Of a stretch of 5,732 bases of DNA, positions 1-5,732 are shown one piece after another; positions within the stretch are counted from its first letter, which is position 1, and each line of letters opens with the position of its first letter. The stretch is from Deltaproteobacteria bacterium (GTDB lineage Bacteria; Desulfobacterota; Syntrophia; Syntrophales; UBA2210), in NCBI GenBank assembly GCA_016935875.1, contig JAFGQD010000176.1, forward strand, positions 1-5,732, given 5' to 3'. The notes under the pieces are model-generated. The model was not told where the DNA came from. It did not search any database and saw only the letters and a list, made by a program, of their open reading frames with translations. The position numbers and the translations under genes were made by a program.

Positions 1-4
1 AGTA

Positions 5-78
5 GCTACCTTCAGGTAGCCCCATAATCAAACCGCTTTGAGCGGTTCACATTATCAAGCCTCCGGCTTTGCCGGAGG
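5..78. repeat. Array of three short hairpins with similar linkers
   Basis: Three perfect inverted repeats follow one another. The first pairs 5-11 with 14-20 (GCTACCT/AGGTAGC). The second pairs 31-37 with 41-47 (AACCGCT/AGCGGTT). The third pairs 60-67 with 71-78 (CCTCCGGC/GCCGGAGG). Loops are 2-3 nt as drawn, or 3-5 nt if the closing pair opens. The stems are unrelated in sequence, but the linkers are alike: CCCATAATCA (21-30) and CACATTATCA (48-57) agree at 8 of 10 positions. No T-run follows any stem, so these are not standard intrinsic terminators. The first hairpin lies 4 nt from the window edge, so the array may extend leftwards. It sits about 40 nt upstream of the M20 peptidase gene. 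It could be a dispersed palindromic repeat, the 3' processing region of an upstream transcript, or a structured leader. The function is unknown. Confidence 0.7.
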
Positions 79-119
79 TCATGACTACGGAAAGAATCAG
101 GGAATAAAGGAAACAGATC

Positions 120-1361
120 ATGCCTGACGGAGATGTCTTCAAAAAGATCACCAGAAGAATAGACTCCTATGAAAGCGACATGATAGCTCTGCAGATTGCC
201 CTTACAGCCATACCCGCGCTGTCGCCCGAGAACGGCGGAAACGGTGAATACAAGAAAGCCCGCTACCTCCGGGAACATCTCACCCGCCTGGGATTTGACA
301 ACATCAGCATTTTCGACGCGCCTGACGACAGGGTCACCTTCAACTGCCGCCCCAATATCGTAGTGAACATCCCCGGTAAAAATCGCGGCAAGACCGTCTG
401 GATCATCACTCACACGGACATCGTCCCTCCGGGGGAGATAGGGCTGTGGGACCACGACCCGTATAAGGGATATGTAAAGAATGGGAAAGTATACGGCAGG
501 GGAACAGAGGACAATCAACAGGATCTTGTCGCGTCCATCTTTGCGGCGAAGGCCTTTATAGATGAGAGTATAACGCCCGGGTTGTCCGTGGGACTCGCGT
601 TTGTTGCCGACGAGGAAACGGCGAGCAAGAAAGGCCTTGAGTATCTCCTCGACACGGAGAAGAAGCTCTTCAAAAAAAACGACATCATCGTTGCTCCCGA
701 CTTTGGAAATCAGGAAGGGACAATGATAGAAGTAGCGGAAAAGAGCCTGCTGTGGCTGCGATTTAAAACGGTCGGGATTCAAACCCACGCGAGCGAACCC
801 TCACTGGGAAGAAACGCTTTTACCGCCGCGTCGCACCTCGTCACTCAATTGAGCGGTCTTTACCGCATATTCGACAGGATTGATCCGCTCTACAGTCCGC
901 CGATGAGTACCTTTGAACCCACGAAAAAGGACGCCAACGTTCCCAACGTAAACACCATACCGGGGGAGGATGTTTTTTATCTTGACTGCCGTATACTCCC
1001 CGACTACAGTCTGGTGGAGGTCATGACACAGATGCGTGCCATGGCCGACTCTGTGGAGAATGCATTTGATGTTTTTATAGACATTGTGCCGGTACAAATC
1101 GTGGAGGCCCCACCTCCCACGGACAGTGACGCGCCGGTTGTAAACGCGCTGAGAAAGGCAGTAAGGGATGTCTATGGCGTGGATGCTCTTCCTGCAGGGA
1201 TCGGGGGTGGTACCGTGGCGGCTCCTCTCAGGAAGGAAGGATACCCGGCCGCGGTGTGGAGCAGGCTTGGCAGAACGGCGCACCAGCCGAACGAACACTG
1301 CATTATATCGAACATGATTGGAAACGCAAAAGTGTTCGCTCATCTGTTCCTGGGTGAATAG
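120..1361 (+). CDS. M20-family metallopeptidase/deacylase (ArgE/DapE-like)
   Basis: A 413-residue protein of the M20 di-zinc amidohydrolase family, whose members hydrolyse N-acyl amino acids or short peptides in the cytosol. The expected ligands are all visible: H98 and D100 in HTDIVPPG, D131 in GRGTEDNQQ, E165-E166 in VADEET (general base, then metal ligand), D194 in VAPDFGN, and H388 near the C-terminus in RTAHQPNEH. H223 in QTHASEP lies in the dimerisation domain (about 205-320), where family members use a His from the partner subunit. NVNTIPGE (277-284) is also typical. The EDNQQ form of the second motif points to the M20 branch often annotated 'M20 family metallo-hydrolase' rather than true DapE or ArgE, so the substrate cannot be named. 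The ATG has an AAGGAAA element about 8 nt upstream. There is no signal peptide. The nearest gene is 98 bp downstream on the same strand. Confidence 0.93.
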   Translation: MPDGDVFKKITRRIDSYESDMIALQIALTAIPALSPENGGNGEYKKARYLREHLTRLGFDNISIFDAPDDRVTFNCRPNIVVNIPGKNRGKTVWIITHTDIVPPGEIGLWDHDPYKGYVKNGKVYGRGTEDNQQDLVASIFAAKAFIDESITPGLSVGLAFVADEETASKKGLEYLLDTEKKLFKKNDIIVAPDFGNQEGTMIEVAEKSLLWLRFKTVGIQTHASEPSLGRNAFTAASHLVTQLSGLYRIFDRIDPLYSPPMSTFEPTKKDANVPNVNTIPGEDVFYLDCRILPDYSLVEVMTQMRAMADSVENAFDVFIDIVPVQIVEAPPPTDSDAPVVNALRKAVRDVYGVDALPAGIGGGTVAAPLRKEGYPAAVWSRLGRTAHQPNEHCIISNMIGNAKVFAHLFLGE

Positions 1362-1431
1362 GAAAGAAAACAGGGACTACCCATGCTATGTGCGGATATG
1401 TCCCGGATAGGATATGGAAGCTTGATAATCC

Positions 1432-1443
1432 ACAGTTTACTGT
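1432..1443. promoter_or_regulatory. 12-bp palindrome just upstream of the receiver gene
   Basis: ACAGT-TT-ACTGT is a perfect 5+5 inverted repeat ending 4 nt before the GGGGAG ribosome-binding site of the gene at 1460. This would suit a repressor operator or a small leader hairpin. I see no convincing -35/-10 pair around it; GATAAT at 1424-1429 is a possible -10 without a matching -35. The equivalent leader of the paralogous gene at 2087 lacks this palindrome, so it is not a shared duplicated element. Confidence 0.25.
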
Positions 1444-1459
1444 AATTGGGGAGATTCAT

Positions 1460-1954
1460 ATGGAAAAAGAACAAAAGATCGAAGAGCACATAATAGGTGT
1501 TGTTATTCTCGAAAAAGAAGGAAAATTCCTGGCCCAGATCAAAGATGCCGTGGAAGGTGATCCCGGGTTGAGGATTATTGACGCACGTGTGGACTTGCCG
1601 AGCGCAGCGGCTCTTATAAAACACATTGAAAAGGTGCCCGACGTCATCCTCGTCGGCTTTGACCTCCTCAAGGAGGCGGCGGCAATCGATGCCGATGCTC
1701 TTCTGAAATTGAGAGAAAAAATGCCGGAAACCAGGCTTGTAGTGATGGGTGAGCGATACTCGGATGAAGAGATGTTCCGTATGATAAACGAGGGAATACG
1801 GGGCTTCTTCCTCAGGGGAACACCGACGGGCCTTATCACAAAATGCATACGGCTTGTATTGACCGGCGAAATGTGGATAGACGGCGCGTTCGTTGCCAAG
1901 GTATTTGAAGGGGTGTCGCGCTGTCATATGGAGGAGATCGGCGTAAAGAACTAG
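1460..1954 (+). CDS. Stand-alone degenerate receiver-domain protein (no HTH)
   Basis: A 164-residue protein made of one response-regulator-like receiver domain. It aligns with the receiver of the protein at 2087 with a single one-residue gap and about 40% identity by hand count. The best block is PETRLVVMGERY through EGIRG (89-115). Every residue needed for phosphotransfer is altered: the acidic pair is E18-K19, the phosphoacceptor position is G66 (in DVILVGFD), the Thr/Ser position is G97, and the conserved Lys is R119. It should therefore not take phosphate in the usual way. It stops at TAG shortly after the receiver, and I find no helix-turn-helix remnant in the next 132 bp. The start at 1460 is chosen over an in-frame ATG at 1388 because GGGGAG lies 6 nt upstream and the paralog begins with the same MEKEQK. 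A protein-protein role, perhaps with its neighbour, is inference only. Confidence 0.85.
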   Translation: MEKEQKIEEHIIGVVILEKEGKFLAQIKDAVEGDPGLRIIDARVDLPSAAALIKHIEKVPDVILVGFDLLKEAAAIDADALLKLREKMPETRLVVMGERYSDEEMFRMINEGIRGFFLRGTPTGLITKCIRLVLTGEMWIDGAFVAKVFEGVSRCHMEEIGVKN

Positions 1955-2006
1955 GGCGGCGGGAAGATGAACAGTGCGCCTCCCGTGTGGGGAACACAAC
2001 GGACGA

Positions 2007-2039
2007 ACCGTTACGGTATTGCATTTTCAGGGACATAAT
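2007..2039 (+). promoter_or_regulatory. Possible promoter with overlapping palindrome upstream of the LuxR-type gene
   Basis: The 132-bp gap between the paralogs contains an 11-bp palindrome, ACCGT-T-ACGGT (2007-2017). It overlaps a weak -35-like TTACGG (2011-2016), which is followed after 17 nt by CATAAT (2034-2039), a fair -10. A transcript from here would have a leader of about 40 nt ending in GGGGAG (2075-2080), 6 nt before the ATG at 2087. The -35 match is poor, so this is a suggestion only. Read-through from the upstream gene is equally possible because no terminator is seen. The rest of the gap shows no coding potential. Confidence 0.25.
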
Positions 2040-2086
2040 TTGGCTTTATCAAATCAGGATCATGTCATCAGATAGGGGAGATTCTT

Positions 2087-2833
2087 ATGGAAAAAGAGCA
2101 AAAGACCGACGGACGCAGGATAAGGCTCGTCGTTTTTGACGAAGACCGTGCCTTCGTGAAGAGTCTGAAAGAAACCATAGCAGCTACTTCCGATATTGAG
2201 ATCGCGGATGTATTCGATAATATTGAGGGGCCCCCGGAGCTCATCTTCGAAACCGAAGGGCGGGTCGATCTGATCCTTGTCAGCTTCAACATTCTTAAAA
2301 AGGTGGCGGCCTCGAACTTGGAAACGCTCATAAACCTGAAGACGAAGCTACCTGAGACCAGAGTGGTGGTCATGGGTGAGCGGTACGCGGAGGAGGAAGT
2401 ATTCCGCATGGTGAAAGAAGGCATCAGGGGCTACTTCGTCAAAGGTGAGATCTCGTGCGAATTCATAACAAAATGCGTGAGGGTAGTCGCGGCAGGAGAG
2501 ATCTGGATGGATTCGAAGCTCATCAGCCGGGTGTTTGATGAATTCTCGCGTTACTACAGCGAGGCCGAGGAGGAACTCAAATCGCCGTCGCCGGAAGATA
2601 CGGACAAACTGTCACTTCTCACGAAGCGGGAGCGGCAACTGTTGGAGCTTGTATCCATAAGCCTCACGAACGATGAGATAGCAGAGCGTCTCTTTATCAG
2701 CACCAAGACAGTGAAGACCCATGTAAGAAACATATTTGAGAAGCTGGGTTCCAGAAACAGAGTGGACGCCACCCTCCTCTACATAGGGGCGTCAAAGAGA
2801 CGGGAAATGAACGCTCACGACGCGATGCACTAA
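2087..2833 (+). CDS. NarL/FixJ-family regulator with atypical receiver and LuxR-type HTH
   Basis: A 248-residue DNA-binding regulator. The receiver spans about 11-125 and the C-terminal LuxR/GerE helix-turn-helix about 176-235. The HTH is canonical: LTKRERQLLELV, then TNDEIAERLFISTKTVKTHV, then NIFEKLGSRNRVDA. DNA binding is therefore expected. The receiver keeps the acidic pair (D18-E19) and the Lys (K119), but has S66 where the phosphoacceptor Asp belongs (DLILVSFN) and G97 where the switch Thr/Ser belongs. Classical activation by a histidine kinase is thus unlikely, and no kinase gene lies nearby. A linker rich in Glu and Ser (158-175) joins the domains. It ends with two stop codons in a row (TAA TAA). 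It is a tandem paralog of the gene at 1460 and converges on rsmA 56 bp away. The target genes are unknown. Confidence 0.92.
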   Translation: MEKEQKTDGRRIRLVVFDEDRAFVKSLKETIAATSDIEIADVFDNIEGPPELIFETEGRVDLILVSFNILKKVAASNLETLINLKTKLPETRVVVMGERYAEEEVFRMVKEGIRGYFVKGEISCEFITKCVRVVAAGEIWMDSKLISRVFDEFSRYYSEAEEELKSPSPEDTDKLSLLTKRERQLLELVSISLTNDEIAERLFISTKTVKTHVRNIFEKLGSRNRVDATLLYIGASKRREMNAHDAMH

Positions 2834-2889
2834 TAAATCAATGCAAGAAATATTTACAGGATAAGATTGTCTGCAAGTTAGACATGCTG

Positions 2890-3738
2890 TCATTGACTGC
2901 ACCTTGAGTGGTTGATGGTATTGCTTAGTCTGCCGAACTCTTCCACTGTCAGAGTCTCTCCCCTCCTCCGACCATCTATTCCGGCTTCGTCAAGCAGGGC
3001 GGAAACATCCACGCCCTTTGAACGCAATCTATCCATATCCTTCAGGTTATTGGCAAGTGTCTTTCTCCTCTTCGAAAAGGCCGTCTTCACCGTTTCGATG
3101 AAGATATCATGATTCTCAAGCGGATACAGCGGCCCTTCGCGCATGTCCATTTTCAGGACAACAGAGTCCACCTTCGGCCTGGGGTAGAAACAGGTGGCTG
3201 GTACAGTCATGATCTTCGAGGGTGCAGCATACATGGATATGATCACGGAGAGTATCCCGTATTCTTTTGTTCCGGGGGGGGCCGTGATCCTGTCCGCGAC
3301 CTCCTTCTGAAACATCAGCGTTGCCGAGGATATGTGCTCTCTGAATTCAATAAGGCGAAAGAGGATCTGTGATGATACGTTGTAGGGAATGTTGCCGATG
3401 ACCTTTATTCTTATTCCACCACAGGCGGGTGCTGAAAAATCGTAACGAAGGACGTCAGCGTGGATTATCTCGACGTTTGATATATCCTTCAACTCTTCAC
3501 CCAAGACAGCCACAAGTTTCGGGTCAATTTCGAGAGCGACGACCTTTTTTACCGTGATTGCGATCATCGCAGTCATGGCGCCCAGCCCCGCCCCGATCTC
3601 GACTACCGTGTCACCTTCATCGATCTTTGAGGCATCCACAATCCGGGAGGTTATGTTGTTATCCACAAGGAACGATTGTCCCAGGCGTTTTACCGGGTGT
3701 ATATGATATCTTTTGAGGATTTTCAGGGGAGATTCCAT
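2890..3738 (-). CDS. rsmA: 16S rRNA (A1518/A1519-N6,N6)-dimethyltransferase RsmA
   Basis: RsmA (KsgA) uses S-adenosylmethionine to dimethylate two adjacent adenines in the helix 45 loop of 16S rRNA during late 30S assembly. Numbered from the start chosen here (282 residues; the family is usually about 260-290), the signatures are LGQSFL (19-24), the SAM-binding VEIGAGLGAMT (46-56), acidic E70/D72 and D95, the catalytic NIPYNVSS (116-123), FYPRPKVDS (184-192) and FSKRRKTL (221-228). I chose the ATG at 3738 because family members begin close to this point and a hairpin blocks the region just upstream. An in-frame GTG at 3756 would add six residues and lacks a good ribosome-binding site. AGGT lies 9 nt before the ATG. 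It is downstream of tsaD on the same strand and probably co-transcribed with it. Confidence 0.96.
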   Translation of the reverse strand: MESPLKILKRYHIHPVKRLGQSFLVDNNITSRIVDASKIDEGDTVVEIGAGLGAMTAMIAITVKKVVALEIDPKLVAVLGEELKDISNVEIIHADVLRYDFSAPACGGIRIKVIGNIPYNVSSQILFRLIEFREHISSATLMFQKEVADRITAPPGTKEYGILSVIISMYAAPSKIMTVPATCFYPRPKVDSVVLKMDMREGPLYPLENHDIFIETVKTAFSKRRKTLANNLKDMDRLRSKGVDVSALLDEAGIDGRRRGETLTVEEFGRLSNTINHSRCSQ

Positions 3739-3761
3739 CTTCCGATTACCTGCCACTGATA

Positions 3762-3795
3762 CCGTGTTCCGAAAGGAATGGTTTTCCTTTCACGG
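3762..3795 (-). promoter_or_regulatory. Hairpin in the tsaD-rsmA gap, ahead of the rsmA start
   Basis: Read on the minus strand, CCGTG pairs with a distal CACGG. Inside, AAAGGAA pairs with TTCCTTT around an AACCA loop, leaving a 5-nt bulge (CGGAA) on the 3' side. That gives 12 base pairs in two helices. The structure ends 23 nt before the ATG of rsmA and 5 nt before its alternative GTG. No T-run follows, so it does not look like a terminator. Placement in the leader suggests translational control, mRNA processing between the two genes, or attenuation. None of these can be decided from the sequence. Confidence 0.5.
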
Positions 3796-3845
3796 CAAAC
3801 TTCGGTTCCGCTTGATTCGGACGTTATTCTGAGAGTCTGTTTCGG

Positions 3846-4844
3846 TCAATCGAGCGGCCATCTGGACACCGCGTTGAGGTCGAGGCCATCTCTTCTGCCG
3901 TCGCAAAGGAGGCTGTTGCCGGCAACAGCAATCATCGCTGCGTTGTCGGTGCAGAGAACGGGTGGAGGGATAAATATCTCGATCCCCATCCTTTCTCCCT
4001 CCTCGAAAAATCTCTCGCGCAGCCGGCTGTTCGAGGCCACTCCGCCACATACCACCACTCTCGGTATGGAGATATCTTCGGTGATCTTCAGTGTCTTCCC
4101 GACCAGTACATCCACGATAGCCTCCTGATAGCTTGCGACTATATCCGGCACGTTGTCTTTGGATATGGGTTCTTTTCTGCCCTTTATGTAGTTTAGAAGC
4201 GCCGTCTTCAGGCCGCTGAAACTGAAATCAACGCTCCCTTTCATCGCGCGCGGGAAGGTTACGGCCGCGGGGTTTCCCTCTTTTGCCAGCCTGTCTATGA
4301 CCACCCCCCCGGGATATCCAAGGTTCAGCATCCTGGCGGCCTTGTCAAAGGCCTCTCCCGCAGCGTCGTCCCTCGTCTGTCCCAGTATGGTAAAATCTCC
4401 GAACCCGCTGACAAGATATATGTGTGTATGTCCACCTGAGACCACCAGGGCGGTGAATGGGAAGTCGGGCCTCTTGCCGGTGAGGAATATGGCGGCAATG
4501 TGCCCCACGATGTGGTTCACGCCTACAAAGGGAATACCCGCCGCGAATGCCATCGCCTTTGCGGTCGAAAGACCGACCAGGAGGGATCCCACCAGACCGG
4601 GGCCCCTCGTCACGGCGATTCCTTCTATATCGCCCATCGACACACCGGCATCATCCAGGGCCTGCTGTGTCACCGGTATGATTGCCTCCATATGTTTTCT
4701 GGATGCAATTTCGGGAACAATACCCCCGTACTTTCCGTGTACATCTATCTGTGATGCTATGACGTTGGACAGCGCCTCTGTGCCGTCGGAAACCACCGAT
4801 GCTGCGGTCTCATCGCATGAAGATTCTATCCCTAATACAAGCAT
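3846..4844 (-). CDS. tsaD: tRNA N6-adenosine threonylcarbamoyltransferase TsaD
   Basis: TsaD (YgjD/Kae1/Gcp family, once misnamed O-sialoglycoprotein endopeptidase) transfers the threonylcarbamoyl group from TC-AMP to A37 of ANN-decoding tRNAs, working with TsaB and TsaE in bacteria. The 332 residues match the usual bacterial length. Visible signatures are GIESSCDETAASVV at the N-terminus, the metal-binding H111 and H115 in NHIVGH, SGGHT (136-140), GEAFDKAARML, YPGG (177-180), FSFSGLKTA, GGVASN (267-272) and the third ligand D300 in CTDNAAM. The frame is open upstream to 5156, but the real start is the ATG at 4844: family proteins begin right at this motif and GGAGG lies 4 nt upstream. tsaB and tsaE are not in the window. 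It is the first gene of a probable tsaD-rsmA unit and is divergent from nadB. Confidence 0.97.
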   Translation of the reverse strand: MLVLGIESSCDETAASVVSDGTEALSNVIASQIDVHGKYGGIVPEIASRKHMEAIIPVTQQALDDAGVSMGDIEGIAVTRGPGLVGSLLVGLSTAKAMAFAAGIPFVGVNHIVGHIAAIFLTGKRPDFPFTALVVSGGHTHIYLVSGFGDFTILGQTRDDAAGEAFDKAARMLNLGYPGGVVIDRLAKEGNPAAVTFPRAMKGSVDFSFSGLKTALLNYIKGRKEPISKDNVPDIVASYQEAIVDVLVGKTLKITEDISIPRVVVCGGVASNSRLRERFFEEGERMGIEIFIPPPVLCTDNAAMIAVAGNSLLCDGRRDGLDLNAVSRWPLD

Positions 4845-4900
4845 CCTGCCTCCGTGAAAACGTGTCTCTGATTTAATATGGACATGTCTTGATTTAGAAC

Positions 4901-4928
4901 TTGAAACTTGGTAACGAAGGGATATATA
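4901..4928 (+). promoter_or_regulatory. Candidate sigma-70-type promoter for nadB
   Basis: TTGAAA (4901-4906) and TATATA (4923-4928) are separated by 16 nt and precede the nadB ATG by about 42 nt. This is a good match in both boxes. The nadB ribosome-binding site is weak: AAGG touches the ATG directly, and the only better-spaced purine run is GGGG (4959-4962), 8 nt away. Confidence 0.5.
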
Positions 4929-4949
4929 GGAAAGTTGTTTATTTGTAAA
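4921..4949 (-). promoter_or_regulatory. Candidate sigma-70-type promoter for tsaD
   Basis: On the minus strand, TTTACA (4949-4944) and TATATC (4926-4921) are spaced by 17 nt and would give a leader of about 70 nt before tsaD. Its -10 box shares bases with the -10 box of the candidate nadB promoter on the other strand, so the two could not easily be occupied at once. Confidence 0.4.
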
Positions 4950-4954
4950 TACAA
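4935..4954. promoter_or_regulatory. AT-rich imperfect palindrome in the tsaD-nadB region
   Basis: TATTT-GT-AAATA (4940-4951) is a perfect 5+5 palindrome. Outer TTG and CAA arms (4935-4937 and 4952-4954) pair if two bases bulge. It lies downstream of the nadB -10 box and covers the -35 box of the tsaD promoter candidate, a position where a bound repressor could affect both genes. It does not resemble an NAD-regulon operator that I can name. Confidence 0.25.
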
Positions 4955-4970
4955 AACCGGGGTTATAAGG

Positions 4971-5732
4971 ATGGAGAAAGAATATGATTTCCTTGTGCTG
5001 GGCAGCGGTATCGCGGGGCTGTCCTTCGCCATAAAGGCAGCGGAACTTGGAAGTGTCGCGATCGTTACAAAGAAAAGCAAGGTTGAATCGAATACGAACT
5101 ATGCACAGGGAGGAATCGCCGCCGTTACCGACAATGATGACAGCTTCGAATCTCACATAACAGATACACTGAAAAGCGGTGCAGGACTGTGCAAGGAAGA
5201 CGTGGTGAGATTCGTCGTAACGGAAGGGCCCGAAAGGATAAAGGAACTTATCGAATGGGGCGTGAACTTCACGAAGGAAGAAGACAACACATCAGGCGCC
5301 TATGACCTCGGGAGAGAGGGAGGGCACAGCCGCAGGAGGGTCCTTCACGCTGAGGACCTCACCGGCAGAGAGATAGAACGGGCACTGATCGAAAAAGCCG
5401 CCTTACAGAAAAACATTACAATCTATGAAAACTTCTTTTCAATAGACCTTATCTGCAGGTCGAAACTTGACGGCCATAAAGAGGAAGGAGACCGGTGTCT
5501 CGGGGCATATGTCTTTGACGTGGACAAAAACATCGTTCATACCTTCAGGGCGAAATTTGTCATGCTCGCCACTGGAGGGTCGGGAAAAGTTTATCTGATT
5601 ACCACCAATCCCGATATTGCCACGGGTGACGGCGTAGCAATGGCCTACAGGGCCGGTGCCGAGATTGCCAATATGGGATTCATACAGTTTCATCCCACCT
5701 GCCTGTATCACCCTGATGCGAAATCCTTTCTC
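4971..5732 (+). CDS. nadB: L-aspartate oxidase NadB, N-terminal part (cut by window edge)
   Basis: NadB is the FAD-dependent cytosolic oxidase that turns L-aspartate into iminoaspartate, which NadA condenses with dihydroxyacetone phosphate to make quinolinate for NAD. The first 254 codons are present (the full protein is usually about 510-550 residues), and the frame is open to the last base. Visible are the FAD-binding GSGIAGLSFA (11-20), NYAQGGIAAV (43-52), DLGREGGHSRRRVLHAEDLTG (112-132, where H119 and R121-R123 fall in the conserved block), ATGGSGKVY (200-208), TTNPDIATGDG (211-221) and FIQFHPTCLYHP (237-248). Aspartate oxidase is favoured over succinate dehydrogenase or fumarate reductase flavoprotein by the AQGGIAA and REGGHSRRRVLH forms. 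One oddity is G236, in the position where relatives usually have Glu (MEFxQFHPT). nadA and nadC are not in the window. Confidence 0.95.
   Translation, partial: MEKEYDFLVLGSGIAGLSFAIKAAELGSVAIVTKKSKVESNTNYAQGGIAAVTDNDDSFESHITDTLKSGAGLCKEDVVRFVVTEGPERIKELIEWGVNFTKEEDNTSGAYDLGREGGHSRRRVLHAEDLTGREIERALIEKAALQKNITIYENFFSIDLICRSKLDGHKEEGDRCLGAYVFDVDKNIVHTFRAKFVMLATGGSGKVYLITTNPDIATGDGVAMAYRAGAEIANMGFIQFHPTCLYHPDAKSFL

Noticed and set aside
5..78. CRISPR array or attC-like site
   Set aside because: There is no repeated direct unit of CRISPR size with unique spacers, no cas genes, and no integrase or attC core sites.
1388..1459. Upstream ATG for the stand-alone receiver, adding 24 residues
   Set aside because: The paralog starts at MEKEQK with the same ribosome-binding site, and the added stretch has no counterpart in it.
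12..1999. Long minus-strand open frames opposite the M20 gene and the first receiver gene
   Set aside because: They lie antisense to genes with clear family motifs, their translations show no recognisable domain, and they have no convincing ribosome-binding sites.
1955..2086. Decayed HTH of the first receiver gene
   Set aside because: Reading through the TAG gives a short frame with none of the LuxR-type HTH residues, so no remnant is visible.
2834..2889. Terminator between the convergent regulator and rsmA
   Set aside because: Only a 5-bp stem (TGTCT/AGACA, 2868-2884) with a 7-nt loop and no T-run is present, too weak to call.
4845..5156. N-terminal extension of tsaD by 104 residues
   Set aside because: The extension runs antisense into nadB, TsaD proteins start at the MLVLGIESSCDET motif, and GGAGG precedes the ATG at 4844.
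5439..5711. Minus-strand 90-residue open frame at the right edge
   Set aside because: It is a shadow of nadB, whose conserved motifs run through the same bases on the plus strand.

Overview
The window looks like an ordinary chromosomal stretch from a Gram-negative-type bacterium of roughly even base composition. The style of RsmA, TsaD and NadB would fit Deltaproteobacteria/Desulfobacterota or a neighbouring phylum. That placement is an impression from protein style, not from a search. There is no tRNA, rRNA, insertion sequence, CRISPR array or phage gene that I can support.

Layout, left to right. (1) Positions 5-78 hold three short, strong hairpins with different stem sequences, separated by similar 10-12 nt linkers. 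They run to the window edge, so the array may continue to the left. (2) A plus-strand M20-family metallopeptidase/deacylase (120-1361) has a complete set of metal ligands. (3) Two plus-strand paralogs follow (1460-1954 and 2087-2833). Both carry a NarL/FixJ-style receiver domain, but the phosphoacceptor Asp and the switch Thr/Ser are replaced in both. Only the second has a LuxR-type helix-turn-helix; the first is a stand-alone receiver. The pair shares its ribosome-binding site and first six residues almost perfectly. (4) A minus-strand pair, tsaD (3846-4844) then rsmA (2890-3738), encodes a tRNA t6A37 synthesis enzyme and the 16S rRNA A1518/A1519 dimethyltransferase. A 107-nt gap between them contains a long hairpin just ahead of the rsmA start. 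(5) A 126-bp divergent intergenic region with overlapping promoter-like elements separates tsaD from nadB. The plus-strand nadB (L-aspartate oxidase, first step of de novo NAD synthesis) starts at 4971 and runs off the right edge after 254 codons.

How they relate: tsaD and rsmA plausibly form a small translation-fidelity operon, with nadB as a separately expressed divergent neighbour. The paralogous regulators are convergent to rsmA, and nothing in the sequence ties them to a target. No complete novel system is visible. The parts most worth a second look are the tandem degenerate receivers, the hairpin array at the left edge and the hairpin in the rsmA leader.
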